The notes: generated by a model not told the origin, from the sequence alone. Counted from the stretch's first letter, positions 8,214-17,948 are shown. The stretch is 64,000 bases of DNA from Desulfuromonas sp. (GCA_002869695.1 PKUD01000092.1:1-64000), one strand, 5' to 3'. Translations and numbers: made by a program.

Positions 8214-9620
8214 TCAGCGCTTCAACCGCTTGCTCAGGGCAGGCTGAGAAATCCCCAGCAACCGCGAGGCGAGGCTCTGGTTCCCTTGCGCCCGGCGCAT
8301 GGCGTCTTCAACCAGCAAATACCCGGCCTGCTGCAGGGTGGGCAGTTCTTCCAGCGCGGCGAAAGGGTTGCAGGATGGGCTCGACGGCGGCTCGGCGACT
8401 GACACTTCCTGCTGACCGATCCGCTCCTGGAAACTTTTCATCGACAGAATCCGCGAACTGTGCACGCTGACCGCGTCGTAGATCATCGCCTCCAGCTCCC
8501 GGATATTGCCGGGAAAGCTGTAGGTGGAGAGCAGCACCGCCAGTTCCGGCGGCGGGGTCGGCGTCTTCTTCCCTAGCTTTTCCGCCGCCTGTTCGAGGAA
8601 GTGATTGAGCAGCAGAGGCAGATCATCCTTGCGTTCGCGTAGCGGCGGCAGATGCACGTGGTGAGCGAGCAAGCGATAGTAGAGATCGCGGCGAAAGTCG
8701 CCGGTCGACATCCGGGATCCCAGGTTCTGGTGGGTGGCAACGACCACCCGGGCCGTCATCTGCTTCGGGTAATCGCTCCCGAGAGGGTAATACTCACCCT
8801 CCTGCAGCAGCCGCAGCAACTTCACCTGAGACGCCTGAGAGAGATCACCGATCTCGTCGAGGAACAGGGTCCCTTCGGCAGCCTGCTCGACCAGTCCGCT
8901 GCGCTGGGAATCCGCTCCGGTATAGGCGCCCTTGACATGGCCGAAAAGAGTATCGGCAAAATAGGTGTCATCCAGACCGGAGACGTTGACATTGATCAAC
9001 GGCCCGTCCGGACGACTGAGCAGGTGGATGGCCCTGGCCATCAATTCCTTGCCGGTGCCACTCTCACCGGTAACCAGAATCGGCTGGCTGCTCGGCGCTA
9101 CCGCTTCAACATACTGGAACGTTGCCTGCATCACCGGGTTGCCGGTCACAAACGAGGAAAAGGCTTCAGGTGACTGGGGATGATTACAGAAAAACCGCTG
9201 GCGCATGGCGCGATTTTCATGTTCCAGTTCGACCATGCGGACGGCCCGTCGGACTCCATCCACCAACCGCTCCTCATCCACGGTCTTGACGAAGTAGTCG
9301 AAGGCTCCCAGCCGCATGCAGCGAACCGCCGTCTCCAGCTGGTTGAGCCCGCTGAGAATAATGACGCTGACCTGCGGGTGCTCGGCAACGATCTTTTCCA
9401 GCAGCTCTTCTCCGGAGATGTGGGGCATGGTCAGATCGAGCAGAACCAGGCCGACGTCCCGGCGCGCCAGGATATCCATCACCTTGCGGCTGTCCTGGCA
9501 CTGGATCAGGTTGTTCATCGCCGCCGGTCCTTCGAGGGCCATGCTCAGGCTGCGCAGCCAGGGCAGCTCATCATCGACCAGCAGCACGCTGAATGACGGG
9601 TAGAGTCGCTTCCGGGTCAT
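8214..9620 (-). CDS. Sigma-54-dependent response regulator, NtrC family
   Basis: A 468-residue activator in three parts. The receiver (residues 1-120) has its phospho-Asp in LLDLTMP. The AAA+ domain (about 160-390) has Walker A GESGTGKE and GAYTGA, the sigma-54 contact loop with Tyr in place of the usual Phe. A Fis-type HTH (about 425-468) ends ASRLLGISQPALSKRLKR. The ATG at 9620 overlaps the kinase stop as ATGA and has a strong AGGAGG upstream, so it is preferred to the GTG at 9641. It is the partner of the kinase encoded upstream and may drive the sigma-54 promoter at 6394-6410. Confidence 0.93.
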   Translation of the reverse strand: MTRKRLYPSFSVLLVDDELPWLRSLSMALEGPAAMNNLIQCQDSRKVMDILARRDVGLVLLDLTMPHISGEELLEKIVAEHPQVSVIILSGLNQLETAVRCMRLGAFDYFVKTVDEERLVDGVRRAVRMVELEHENRAMRQRFFCNHPQSPEAFSSFVTGNPVMQATFQYVEAVAPSSQPILVTGESGTGKELMARAIHLLSRPDGPLINVNVSGLDDTYFADTLFGHVKGAYTGADSQRSGLVEQAAEGTLFLDEIGDLSQASQVKLLRLLQEGEYYPLGSDYPKQMTARVVVATHQNLGSRMSTGDFRRDLYYRLLAHHVHLPPLRERKDDLPLLLNHFLEQAAEKLGKKTPTPPPELAVLLSTYSFPGNIRELEAMIYDAVSVHSSRILSMKSFQERIGQQEVSVAEPPSSPSCNPFAALEELPTLQQAGYLLVEDAMRRAQGNQSLASRLLGISQPALSKRLKR

Positions 9621-11374
9621 CCTTTTTCCTCCTCCTGACACTGCGGCAGGTAGAGACGCACCCGCATCCCTTCTCCCGCTGCCGATTCAAACTCCAGCCG
9701 CCCACCGTGGTCCTTGACGATCCCTTCGGAGATCGAAAGACCGAGTCCGGTTCCGCCACTCTCCCGCTTGGTGGTAAAGAAGGGGTCGGTGACATGTTCA
9801 AGCGCCTCAGTATCGATACCACTGCCCTGATCGCTGACCTCCAGCACCACCTGCCCGGCGGTCTTCTCGTGCCAGGTACGCAGTGCGATCTGCTGATCGG
9901 TTGCGGTCAACGCCTGGCAGGCGTTGAGCACCAGGTTAACCACCACCTGCTCGATGCGATGACCGTTCCCTTTGAAATGAGGCAGAGCCACAGCGTAATC
10001 GACCCGGAACCTGCTGGTCGATTTATCGATGGTGGTCTTCACCAGCCGTAACGCTGCCCGGACCACCTCGTTCAGGTCGACCGCATCGTCCAGTCCGGCG
10101 TCATTGCGCCGGGCAAAATCCTTAAGGTCCTCGACAATCCCCTTGATCCGGGTTGAGCCGTCGAGCATCTCCTGCAGCAAATGCGGAATTTCCTCGCGCA
10201 TCCGCGAGTAGTTGAGCCAACCAAGCTTGAAGTCGCCGTGGGTCTCGAAATGCGAATCGAGGATCGGTTCCGCGTCCTGATAGGCCTTTTTCAGTTGCGG
10301 CAGGTTAAGCTGGATCAGGCCATTGGGATTGTTGATTTCATGCGCCACCCCGGAGACCAGAATCCCCAGCGAGGTCATCTTGTCAGCATGCAGCAGCTGC
10401 TTCTGACGGATCTGCAGCTCCTCCACCGCCCGCTGCCGCTCCACGACTTCACGTTGCAGTTCTTCGGTCCGCACCGCCACCTGCTTCTGCAGGGTGCGCG
10501 ACCAGAGTACGGTCAGCACCAGCACCAGCAGCAGCGGCCCCAGGGCATAAACTCCGTAGCGGAACAGAACCTGCCAGGACCCCTCCTCGGCCTGGAGCAC
10601 CCCCAGCCACTGTTCGCGGATTTTGCGGTATTCACCGGACTTTTTCAGCAGTGCCAGACCTTCATTGAAGCGGTCGAGCAGCTCGCCGTTCCCTTCGGTT
10701 ACTGCGTACCCGTAGTCCTGCGCCACCAGCGGGCGGGCAATCGGGTGAATGTTGTCGAGGTCCAATTCGCTGAGCAGGTATTCTCCCGGCAGTTTCGCGA
10801 CCAGGGCACAGTCGTGCTGCCCGGATGCCAGCAGGGTCAAGGCGTCAGCCAGCGTCGGTACAAGGAAGAGCTGGGCGGGGATCGCCCGCTCGAGCATAAA
10901 ATCGTGCATCACGCTCCCCTTCATGACGATCACTTCCTTGTCAGCCAGGTCGCGGACTGTTTTGATCGTGGCATTGCCGTTACGCACCCAGATCGACTGG
11001 TGGACCTTGGCGTGGGGGATCGAGAAATCGACCTCTGCGACCCGCTCCTCGGTGTGCGCCATGCCCATCAGGATGTCGATCTCGCCGTCGGCCAGGGCCT
11101 TGCGCATCGTTCCCCAGGAACCGAGGCGAATTTCGATATCCATGCCCATCACCCGGGCGACAGCCTGTGACAGGTCGACATTATAACCCGCCGGGATTCC
11201 TGACTTGTCGAGGTATTCATAGGGGGGGTAGTTATGGTCGCCACCGATGACCACCGGCGGCTCCTGGATGACCTGGTCCTCCTCTGCCGCCGCCGGCCCG
11301 GGGACCAGTAGCATCCAGAGCAGAATCAATACAGCCAGTCCCCGCACCAGGGGAGAACGTTTAATAACGTGCAT
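9617..11374 (-). CDS. Histidine kinase with periplasmic SBP_bac_3 sensor domain
   Basis: A membrane sensor of about 585 residues. It has a signal sequence (1-31), then an extracytoplasmic bacterial-extracellular-solute-binding family 3 domain (about 40-260, GDHNYPPYEYLDKSGIPAGYNVDL...GSWGTMRKALADGEIDILMG), a membrane span near 275-295, a coiled segment, HisKA (VSGVAHEINNPNGLIQLN, phospho-His) and HATPase (QVVVNLVLNACQAL, SDQGSGID, GTGLGLSISEGIV). The domain resembles amino-acid-binding proteins, so a small polar solute is the likely signal. The start is placed at the ATG at 11374, which overlaps the asnS end by 14 bp; an upstream in-frame start would lie deeper inside asnS. Confidence 0.93.
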   Translation of the reverse strand: MHVIKRSPLVRGLAVLILLWMLLVPGPAAAEEDQVIQEPPVVIGGDHNYPPYEYLDKSGIPAGYNVDLSQAVARVMGMDIEIRLGSWGTMRKALADGEIDILMGMAHTEERVAEVDFSIPHAKVHQSIWVRNGNATIKTVRDLADKEVIVMKGSVMHDFMLERAIPAQLFLVPTLADALTLLASGQHDCALVAKLPGEYLLSELDLDNIHPIARPLVAQDYGYAVTEGNGELLDRFNEGLALLKKSGEYRKIREQWLGVLQAEEGSWQVLFRYGVYALGPLLLVLVLTVLWSRTLQKQVAVRTEELQREVVERQRAVEELQIRQKQLLHADKMTSLGILVSGVAHEINNPNGLIQLNLPQLKKAYQDAEPILDSHFETHGDFKLGWLNYSRMREEIPHLLQEMLDGSTRIKGIVEDLKDFARRNDAGLDDAVDLNEVVRAALRLVKTTIDKSTSRFRVDYAVALPHFKGNGHRIEQVVVNLVLNACQALTATDQQIALRTWHEKTAGQVVLEVSDQGSGIDTEALEHVTDPFFTTKRESGGTGLGLSISEGIVKDHGGRLEFESAAGEGMRVRLYLPQCQEEEKG

Positions 11375-12752
11375 GACCCGGGGTCCGCGGGAAGGGAATG
11401 ACATCGCGGATATTCTCCATCCCGGTCAGGTACATCAGCAACCGCTCGAAGCCCAGGCCAAAGCCGGCATGGGGACAGCTGCCCCAGCGGCGGATATCCA
11501 GGTACCAGTCAAGCGATTCCGGCTCTATCCCCTGCGCTTTCATCCGCGCCTGCAGAACGTCGAAACGCTCTTCCCGCTGACTGCCGCCGATAATTTCACC
11601 CACCCGCGGCACCAGCAGATCCATTGCCGCCACCGTCTTTTGGTCGTCGTTCAGGCGCATGTAAAACGCCTTGATCTGCTTCGGGTAATCGACCACAAAG
11701 ACCGGGCCGTTAAAAACCTGTTCGGTCAGGTAGCGTTCATGCTCGGACTGCAGGTCGTTGCCCCAGACCACGGGGAACTCGAATTCACGGCCGGATTTCT
11801 GCAGCAGATCGATCGCTTCGGTATAGCTGATTGTCTTGAATTCAGCGGCCGCCAGATCTTTTAGTTTATCGATCAGCCCTTTTTCGATCCGTTGGTCAAA
11901 GAAGTCGAGGTCCTCGTGACAATGCTCCAGTGCGTAGTTCACCAGATAACGCATGAAGTCTTCCGCCAGCTGACAGTTATCGGTCAGATCGGCAAAAGCG
12001 ATCTCCGGCTCGATCATCCAGAATTCGGAGGCATGACGGCTGGTGTTTGAGTTCTCAGCGCGGAAGGTCGGGCCGAAGGTGTAGATATCACTGAATGCGG
12101 TCGCAAACAGTTCGCCCTGCAGTTGACCGCTGACCGTCAACCCGGTTCTGTCGCCGAAGAAATCCTGCGACCAGTCGATCGCCCCGTTCTGCCTTGGGGG
12201 CGCTTCCGGATCGAGAGTGGTCACCCGGAACATCTCCCCCGCACCTTCGCAGTCGTTCGCAGTGATGATCGGGGTGTGCACATGAACAAAACCACGCTGC
12301 TGAAAAAAAGTATGCACGGCATAAGAGAGGGCGCTGCGCAGACGAAAGACCGCGCCGAACGAATTGGAACGGGGCCGTAAATGCGCAATGGAACGCAAAA
12401 ATTCGAAGCTGTGTCGCTTCTTCTGCAGCGGATAGCTGTCATCGGCACCACCGACTATGGTGACGGCTTTCGCCAGCAATTCCCAGCGCTGTCCGCTGGC
12501 GGGGGATTCCACCAGGTCTCCCTGCACCGCCAGGCAGGCTCCGGTGCCTGCCCGGGTCACCTCATCGTAATCAGGCAGGTCGGGATTGATCACCACCTGC
12601 AACGACGCGAAGCAGGAGCCGTCGTTGAGGGCGGCAAAAGAGACCTCTTTCCCCCGCCGGAGCGAGCGAACCCAACCGTTGATGGAGATATTCTCCCGGC
12701 CACTGCTGGCGGAAAGGGCCTGTTTGATCGCGGTGCGTTTCTGACCATTCAT
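11361..12752 (-). CDS. asnS: Asparaginyl-tRNA synthetase
   Basis: This 463-residue class IIb synthetase charges tRNA-Asn. The N-terminal OB-fold anticodon domain (about 20-110, ISINGWVRSLRRGKEVSFAALNDGSC) is followed by the catalytic core with motif 2 (FGPTFRAENSNTSRHASEFWMIEPE) and motif 3 (HAGFGLGFERLLMYLTG). These features mark AsnRS rather than AspRS. Length is normal. It overlaps the kinase gene downstream, so the two are probably cotranscribed. About 160 bp separate it from the divergent aldo/keto reductase gene; no clear regulatory element is visible there. Confidence 0.96.
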   Translation of the reverse strand: MNGQKRTAIKQALSASSGRENISINGWVRSLRRGKEVSFAALNDGSCFASLQVVINPDLPDYDEVTRAGTGACLAVQGDLVESPASGQRWELLAKAVTIVGGADDSYPLQKKRHSFEFLRSIAHLRPRSNSFGAVFRLRSALSYAVHTFFQQRGFVHVHTPIITANDCEGAGEMFRVTTLDPEAPPRQNGAIDWSQDFFGDRTGLTVSGQLQGELFATAFSDIYTFGPTFRAENSNTSRHASEFWMIEPEIAFADLTDNCQLAEDFMRYLVNYALEHCHEDLDFFDQRIEKGLIDKLKDLAAAEFKTISYTEAIDLLQKSGREFEFPVVWGNDLQSEHERYLTEQVFNGPVFVVDYPKQIKAFYMRLNDDQKTVAAMDLLVPRVGEIIGGSQREERFDVLQARMKAQGIEPESLDWYLDIRRWGSCPHAGFGLGFERLLMYLTGMENIRDVIPFPRTPGHARY

Positions 12753-12914
12753 ATTTAAATCCTCGCTCTACTAAAATTTTCTGGATCAAACCGTTCATCC
12801 GGATTATCGCCAGAATCGACCGCCAAGTGCAAGAACTACCTTCCCCGCTGCAACCTGATCAATTGTTGCGAAATGTAGAACAGAAGCATAAACTAAGCGG
12901 CAGGGAGGAGACGG

Positions 12915-14000
12915 ATGATATACAAAACCTACGGTGCGACCGGCAAAACCATTTCTGCCATCGGCTTCGGCGGGATGCGCTTCGCAAATCCCCAGGACAG
13001 GGAAGAGAGTGACGCCCTGGTGCGGTATGCGCACAGCAAGGGGATCAACTATTTTGACACCGCTCCCCTGTACTGTGACGATCAGAGTGAAGAGATCATG
13101 GGTTGCGCGTTGTCGCAGTTGCCTCGCGACAGCTATTACATTTCCAGCAAATGCAGCAAACACTCCGCCGATGAACTGCGCCAGAGCCTGGAACGCAGTC
13201 TGCAAAGGCTCCAGGTGGAGAGTATCGACTTCTTTCACGTCTGGCACCTGATGAACCCCGAGGATTGGCAGGGCCGACTGGCCGGCGGGGCGATCGAAGC
13301 GGCAATCCGGGCTCGGGAAGAAGGTCTGATCAAGCACCTGGTCTGCTCTTCCCATATGCAAGGGGATGATATTTCTGCGGTCCTGGCGGAAAATATCTTT
13401 GCAGGAGTGCTGCTCGGCTACAACGTACTCAACTTTCCCTACCGGAGCAGCGCCGTGGAATCGGCTGGCAACGCCGGCCTGGGAGTGGTCAGCATGAACC
13501 CTCTCGGCGGTGGATTGATTCCGCAGAATCCGCAGCGCTTTGCCTTCCTGGCGGACCATTATGCGACCGACGTCGTCACCGCGGCACTGCGCTTCAACGT
13601 CTCCAATCCTCATATCACCTCAGCCCTGGTCGGCTTTTCCAACAGCGAGGAGGTTGATCTGGCGGTTACCGCCATGGAAAATTTTTCCCCTGACAGCGTG
13701 CAACACCAGGAAGAACTGAAAAAAGAGATTGAGGCATCATTCGATGAACTCTGCACCGGCTGCGGCTATTGCCTGCCCTGCCCGGTGGATATTCCCATCC
13801 CCAAATATCTGGATGCCTACAATCAAATTCTGCTGAAAAACGGTGACCCGCAGGCCGCTCTTGATCGGCTCAAGTGGCACTGGAACCTGACCGGAGCGAA
13901 ATCACGTGACTGCACCCGCTGCGGTGCCTGCGAAGAACGCTGCACCCAGCATCTGCCCATCATCCAGAGGCTCACCGATCTGCCGGTGCGAAACCCGTAA
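12915..14000 (+). CDS. Aldo/keto reductase with C-terminal 4Fe-4S ferredoxin-like domain
   Basis: A 361-residue oxidoreductase. Residues 1-270 form the aldo/keto reductase barrel with the catalytic set visible as NYFDTAPLY (Asp, Tyr), ISSKCS (Lys) and DFFHVWHL (His). The C-terminus has cysteine groups CTGCGYCLPC and CTRCGACEERC, which can carry iron-sulfur clusters. This fused form is common in anaerobes, where it probably couples substrate reduction to ferredoxin-like electron carriers. The substrate is unknown. The ATG follows GGGAGGAG. It is likely monocistronic, since a promoter-like element follows it. Confidence 0.92.
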   Translation: MIYKTYGATGKTISAIGFGGMRFANPQDREESDALVRYAHSKGINYFDTAPLYCDDQSEEIMGCALSQLPRDSYYISSKCSKHSADELRQSLERSLQRLQVESIDFFHVWHLMNPEDWQGRLAGGAIEAAIRAREEGLIKHLVCSSHMQGDDISAVLAENIFAGVLLGYNVLNFPYRSSAVESAGNAGLGVVSMNPLGGGLIPQNPQRFAFLADHYATDVVTAALRFNVSNPHITSALVGFSNSEEVDLAVTAMENFSPDSVQHQEELKKEIEASFDELCTGCGYCLPCPVDIPIPKYLDAYNQILLKNGDPQAALDRLKWHWNLTGAKSRDCTRCGACEERCTQHLPIIQRLTDLPVRNP

Positions 14001-14033
14001 AATTTGTGGCTGTTATATTTTTTGTTAAAGCAA

Positions 14034-14039
14034 TATAAT
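14034..14039 (+). promoter_or_regulatory. Possible promoter (-10) of the binding-protein/kinase pair
   Basis: A perfect TATAAT lies 45 bp before the binding-protein ATG and just after the aldo/keto reductase stop. The region 17 bp upstream (TGTTAT) is a poor -35, so the promoter may need an activator. Confidence 0.4.
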
Positions 14040-14083
14040 GGGTGTATTATTCTATCTTATCCTTTAATCCGAAGTCTGCCTGC

Positions 14084-15205
14084 ATGCGTTACACGGCCAT
14101 AAAAACAGGACTGCTCGGTCTGCTGCTCTCTCTCGTTGTGGGGCTGAGCGGCTGTACGGAGAAGCAGCCGCTCAGCATCGGCTTCATCGGCGGACTCTCG
14201 GGCCGGGTTGCGGACCTGGGCACCGCAGGGCGAAATGGGGCAACGCTGGCGATCGAGCAGCAGAACCTCAAGGGTCCGGTCCAGGGCCGTATGCTCAAGC
14301 TGATTGCCGTCGATGATCAGCAGAATGTGCAGAGCGGGATCGCCGCAATCGAGTCACTCCTTGAAAAAAACGTCACTGCGATCATCGGCCCGATGACCAG
14401 CAGCATGGCGGTGGAGATGGTTCCACTGGCCAATCGGGCCGAAACAGTTATCGTCAGCCCGACCGCCAACACCGAGCAACTGGCGAACACCGATGATTAT
14501 TTCTTCCGCGTCATCTCCTCAACCAGTTACTATGCCCGCCACCTTGCCGATTTTTTGTACAACGACCGCCAGCTGCGGCGTGTCTCCATTATCTACGATC
14601 TCAATAACGCTGCGTTTACCGAGAGCTTTCAATCAAGCTTCCGTGATTATTTTGCCCAGCTGGGAGGTAAGGTCACCCGGACCAGAACCTTTCGCTCGGG
14701 AAGCGATATGTCGATCTTCTCCCTGAGCAGGGAAGCGATCGGCCCCGAGACAGAAGGCGTTTTCGTTCTCGCCAGCGCTCTCGATGCCGCGCTGATCTGC
14801 CTGCAGATTGAAAAAATAGCGCCGGACCTGATCATCGCCGGAACCGGATGGTCCGCGACGGAGAAGCTGGTGGAGCTGGGCGGTGCCGCGGTTGAAGGGA
14901 TCTTCCTGCAGCAATTTTTTGACCGCGACAACCAACAGCCCAGCTATCTTGCTTTCCGGGACGCCTATCAACAACGCTTCGGAACAACCCCGGGGTTTGC
15001 CTCGGTCGCAGCATACGATGCGACCAACGTGGTTATCGAAGCCCTCAAGCAAACGGATCCCAGCCGTTCGATTAAACAGGCCATCGTCCGGACCGCGAAT
15101 TTTCAGGGGGTTCAACAACCAATCCGGATTAACAGCTTCGGTGATGCCGATCGCACCCCCTATATTTCAACTGTCCGCAACGGCAGGTTTGTCGTTCAGC
15201 AATAG
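14084..15205 (+). CDS. Lipoprotein amino-acid-type periplasmic binding protein
   Basis: A protein of about 373 residues of the type I periplasmic binding family used by branched-chain amino-acid transporters (LivJ-like). The lipobox is LVVGLSGC, so the mature protein is a lipoprotein. The opening LSIGFIGGLSGRVADLGTAGRNGATLAIEQQN and the ligand-loop region ITAIIGPMTSSMAVE-like (VTAIIGPMTSSMAVEMV) are characteristic. The ATG at 14084 starts directly at the signal peptide; the GTG at 14042 would add 14 residues without an SD. No transporter genes adjoin. Instead a membrane kinase begins 8 bp downstream, so it probably serves as a ligand receptor for signalling. Confidence 0.88.
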   Translation: MRYTAIKTGLLGLLLSLVVGLSGCTEKQPLSIGFIGGLSGRVADLGTAGRNGATLAIEQQNLKGPVQGRMLKLIAVDDQQNVQSGIAAIESLLEKNVTAIIGPMTSSMAVEMVPLANRAETVIVSPTANTEQLANTDDYFFRVISSTSYYARHLADFLYNDRQLRRVSIIYDLNNAAFTESFQSSFRDYFAQLGGKVTRTRTFRSGSDMSIFSLSREAIGPETEGVFVLASALDAALICLQIEKIAPDLIIAGTGWSATEKLVELGGAAVEGIFLQQFFDRDNQQPSYLAFRDAYQQRFGTTPGFASVAAYDATNVVIEALKQTDPSRSIKQAIVRTANFQGVQQPIRINSFGDADRTPYISTVRNGRFVVQQ

Positions 15206-15213
15206 GGACCTGC

Positions 15214-17727
15214 ATGGCTTCAGCAAAGACCCTGAAAAGGTCCCTGATTCGATCCTTCGTCGTCGCGGCAATCCTCCCGCTACTGGTGGTCTCCGTTCTG
15301 GTCCTTTATGACCTCACCGGTGAACGGGCCCGGGACATCGATGAAAAAAACCTGCTTCTGGCGAAAGCCGCCAGCGGGCAGATCGAAGGGTTTCTGCGCG
15401 AACCCCAGGCCACCCTGCGAAGCATCGGTGACATTCTCCTGTCCCACCCGACCATGACTGTAGATGAGACCCAGGCCCTGCTCGACACGATAGTAAAAAA
15501 TTCTGAGCTGTTCGAATCGATCTACATCATCGACGCCACCGGCACCACGAGGCTGATTGGACTGGACCCCGAGCGGGTCAAGCAGAGAGATGATTTTCTC
15601 GGGGTCAGCTTTTCCCACCTGCCATTTTTCCAGCAAAGCCTCGAGTCCGGGGAACCTGCCTGGTCAGACACGTTCTTTTCAGTCATCTCCGGTGAAATGT
15701 CGCTGGCCGTCACCCAGCTGATTGGCGATGGCGTTCTGGTCGGAAATTTCAGTATCCGCCCACTGACCGAGTTCATCAAAAATCTTCACACCACCGAAAC
15801 CATCGCCATCTCCGTTGTCGACCGTAACGGCAATACCATCGCCCACCCCGATCCGGCCTTTGCCAGCCAGCAGATTCATGTCGGGCACCTCGCACCGGTC
15901 CGGGAGGCCCTGACTGGCGAAGAGAACACGCGCCACTACCAGTTCAATCAACAGGAATTTATCGGCAGTTCAGTTCTGATACCAGGGCCGAACTGGGCGA
16001 TCCTGGTCGCACAGACGACGGCCGATGCGTATCACCAGGTCCGCTTTACCGGCATCCTCCTCGCGGCCGGAGCCATGGGGGCCCTGCTCCTCTCGGTGCT
16101 GTTTTCACTCACCAAGGCGGGTAACATTGCGAAACCACTTTCTGCGCTGACCACCCAAACAGATATTATTGCCGGTGGCGGCTATGATATCTCGTTCGCC
16201 AATTCCGGCTATACCGAGTTCAACAATCTGGCCAGCAACTTTAACCACATGGCTTCGGCGATCCGCGATCGGGAAGAAGAATTGACCAAGAGCCGGGAAC
16301 GCTACCGGCTGCTGGTGGAAACAATGACCGATGGACTGGCCATTATTGACCCGAATGGCCTGATCACCTACGCCAATCCGGGGCTGTCCCGAATGACCAG
16401 ATATTCCTCGGCGGAGATCATCGGTCGCCATATTTTTGATTTTTTTGACAACCACCACCAGGCACTTGCCAAACAACAGCTGGAACTCTGTCAAAATGGG
16501 TACGAAACCCCCTATGATATTGAATGGATTTGTCAGAACGGTGAGACAATCATCACCACCATGTCGCCGAAAGGTCTCTTCGAGGAGGGAGATTATATCG
16601 GCAGCTTCGCCGTCATCAGCGATATCACCAGCCGCAAAAAAACAGAAATATTGATCAGGGAAGCTCTTAACGAAGCGGAGGAAGCAAGGGATAAGATTGA
16701 TGCAATCCTAAAATCGGTCCCGCTGGGTCTTATCGTTACCGATATGCAGGGCAGGATGATCCTCTACAACCGGTCCGCAGAGGAGACCCTTGGGCATAAA
16801 ATCGATGAGATGCAGCAGCAACCGGTTACTTCCATCCTGCAGGACACAACATTCCTCCACCACTTAAGGGCAGTGACCGACAAGCGGGACCAGGAGCAGC
16901 AGGTCGATCTGGAGCTTTTCGATCACGGCCGGGGAGAGGTCAGGACCGTTCAGGTCAGTATTTCTCGGGTCCAGAGTCAGGCCAACGTTCAAACAGGAAT
17001 TATCATTATTCTTAACGACGTGACCGGTGAACGGGAAAGCGATCGGATGAAGAGCGAGTTTATCGCCACCGCTGCCCACGAACTGAGTACCCCCCTTACC
17101 GCTATCATGGGGTACGCCGAACTGCTGCTCAAACAGGAGGAGTTGGGCACATTCCCGCCGGAGCAACTGCACGAGTTCTACACCACTATTCTCGATCGAG
17201 GTGAGGCCCTGAGCCGGATTACTGAAGACCTGCTCCACCTCAGCCACATGGAATCCGGCCGCAGCATCCAGCTCGACAAGAGAGGACAGATCATCGAGGA
17301 GACCATCTTCCATGTAGCCGGGCAGCATCGCAAGGAGTCCCCAGGACATAATTTTGAAATCGATCTCGATGAGCGGAACACCGTCGTCCCCTTTGATCGC
17401 GGCAGGATGATTCAGGTGCTGGAAAACCTGATCGGCAATGCGGTAAAATATACCCCCCCCGGAGGGAAAATTTCGATCGCGGGATCTGCCCAGCCAGGAT
17501 TCTATCAGTTCAGTGTCTGTGATAATGGAATCGGCATGACTGAGGAACAGACCCGCAGAATTTTTGAAAAATTCTACCGGGCGAACCCCCTGAATTCATC
17601 GATCAGCGGGCTGGGAATGGGGATGTCGATCGTGAAGAGCATTATCGATGCACATGATGGACAGATCGAGGTAGAGAGCGCCCCAGACCTGGGAACCAGG
17701 GTTCGGGTCAAACTGCCCCTAAAGTGA
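15214..17727 (+). CDS. Cache-HAMP-PAS-PAS sensor histidine kinase
   Basis: An 837-residue membrane kinase. A membrane span (about 12-33) precedes a double-Cache extracytoplasmic domain (about 40-270), followed by a second span (about 283-303), HAMP, two PAS domains (about 365-480 and 490-605), HisKA with phospho-His in ATAAHELSTPLTAIMGY, and HATPase (VLENLIGNAVKYTPPGG, CDNGIGM, GLGMGMSIVKSI). The ATG follows AGGGA. It is cotranscribed with the binding lipoprotein immediately upstream, which may present its ligand to the Cache domain. No response regulator is adjacent, so its output partner is unknown. Confidence 0.93.
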   Translation: MASAKTLKRSLIRSFVVAAILPLLVVSVLVLYDLTGERARDIDEKNLLLAKAASGQIEGFLREPQATLRSIGDILLSHPTMTVDETQALLDTIVKNSELFESIYIIDATGTTRLIGLDPERVKQRDDFLGVSFSHLPFFQQSLESGEPAWSDTFFSVISGEMSLAVTQLIGDGVLVGNFSIRPLTEFIKNLHTTETIAISVVDRNGNTIAHPDPAFASQQIHVGHLAPVREALTGEENTRHYQFNQQEFIGSSVLIPGPNWAILVAQTTADAYHQVRFTGILLAAGAMGALLLSVLFSLTKAGNIAKPLSALTTQTDIIAGGGYDISFANSGYTEFNNLASNFNHMASAIRDREEELTKSRERYRLLVETMTDGLAIIDPNGLITYANPGLSRMTRYSSAEIIGRHIFDFFDNHHQALAKQQLELCQNGYETPYDIEWICQNGETIITTMSPKGLFEEGDYIGSFAVISDITSRKKTEILIREALNEAEEARDKIDAILKSVPLGLIVTDMQGRMILYNRSAEETLGHKIDEMQQQPVTSILQDTTFLHHLRAVTDKRDQEQQVDLELFDHGRGEVRTVQVSISRVQSQANVQTGIIIILNDVTGERESDRMKSEFIATAAHELSTPLTAIMGYAELLLKQEELGTFPPEQLHEFYTTILDRGEALSRITEDLLHLSHMESGRSIQLDKRGQIIEETIFHVAGQHRKESPGHNFEIDLDERNTVVPFDRGRMIQVLENLIGNAVKYTPPGGKISIAGSAQPGFYQFSVCDNGIGMTEEQTRRIFEKFYRANPLNSSISGLGMGMSIVKSIIDAHDGQIEVESAPDLGTRVRVKLPLK

Positions 17728-17756
17728 CAGACAACCACAAGACGGAGGACAAAGGC

Positions 17757-17948
17757 ATGCCGCACATCAATGTAAGTGGGCCGAAGATCAACGAGCTGGA
17801 TAAAAAACGGGCACTGACCCGGGCACTGACCGACGCCGCAGCAGCAGCCTACGACATGCCCCGGGAGACCATCGTCGTTATCATCAACGAAAATTCCCCG
17901 GAGAATGTCAGTGTCGGCGGGCAGTTGATTGTCGACCGGACTAACTGA
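17757..17948 (+). CDS. 4-oxalocrotonate tautomerase family protein
   Basis: A 63-residue protein beginning Met-Pro-His-Ile-Asn-Val. After Met removal, Pro1 is the catalytic base of this family (enol-keto tautomerases and promiscuous relatives). The start at 17757 is fixed by both the Pro2 codon and GGAGG 8-9 nt upstream; a longer reading from 17724 overlapping the kinase would bury the catalytic proline. Family length is about 62. The usual second-site Arg11 position holds Asn/Glu (PKINELDKKR), so the substrate may differ. It follows the kinase gene by 29 bp, and a metabolic role is not evident. Confidence 0.85.
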   Translation: MPHINVSGPKINELDKKRALTRALTDAAAAAYDMPRETIVVIINENSPENVSVGGQLIVDRTN

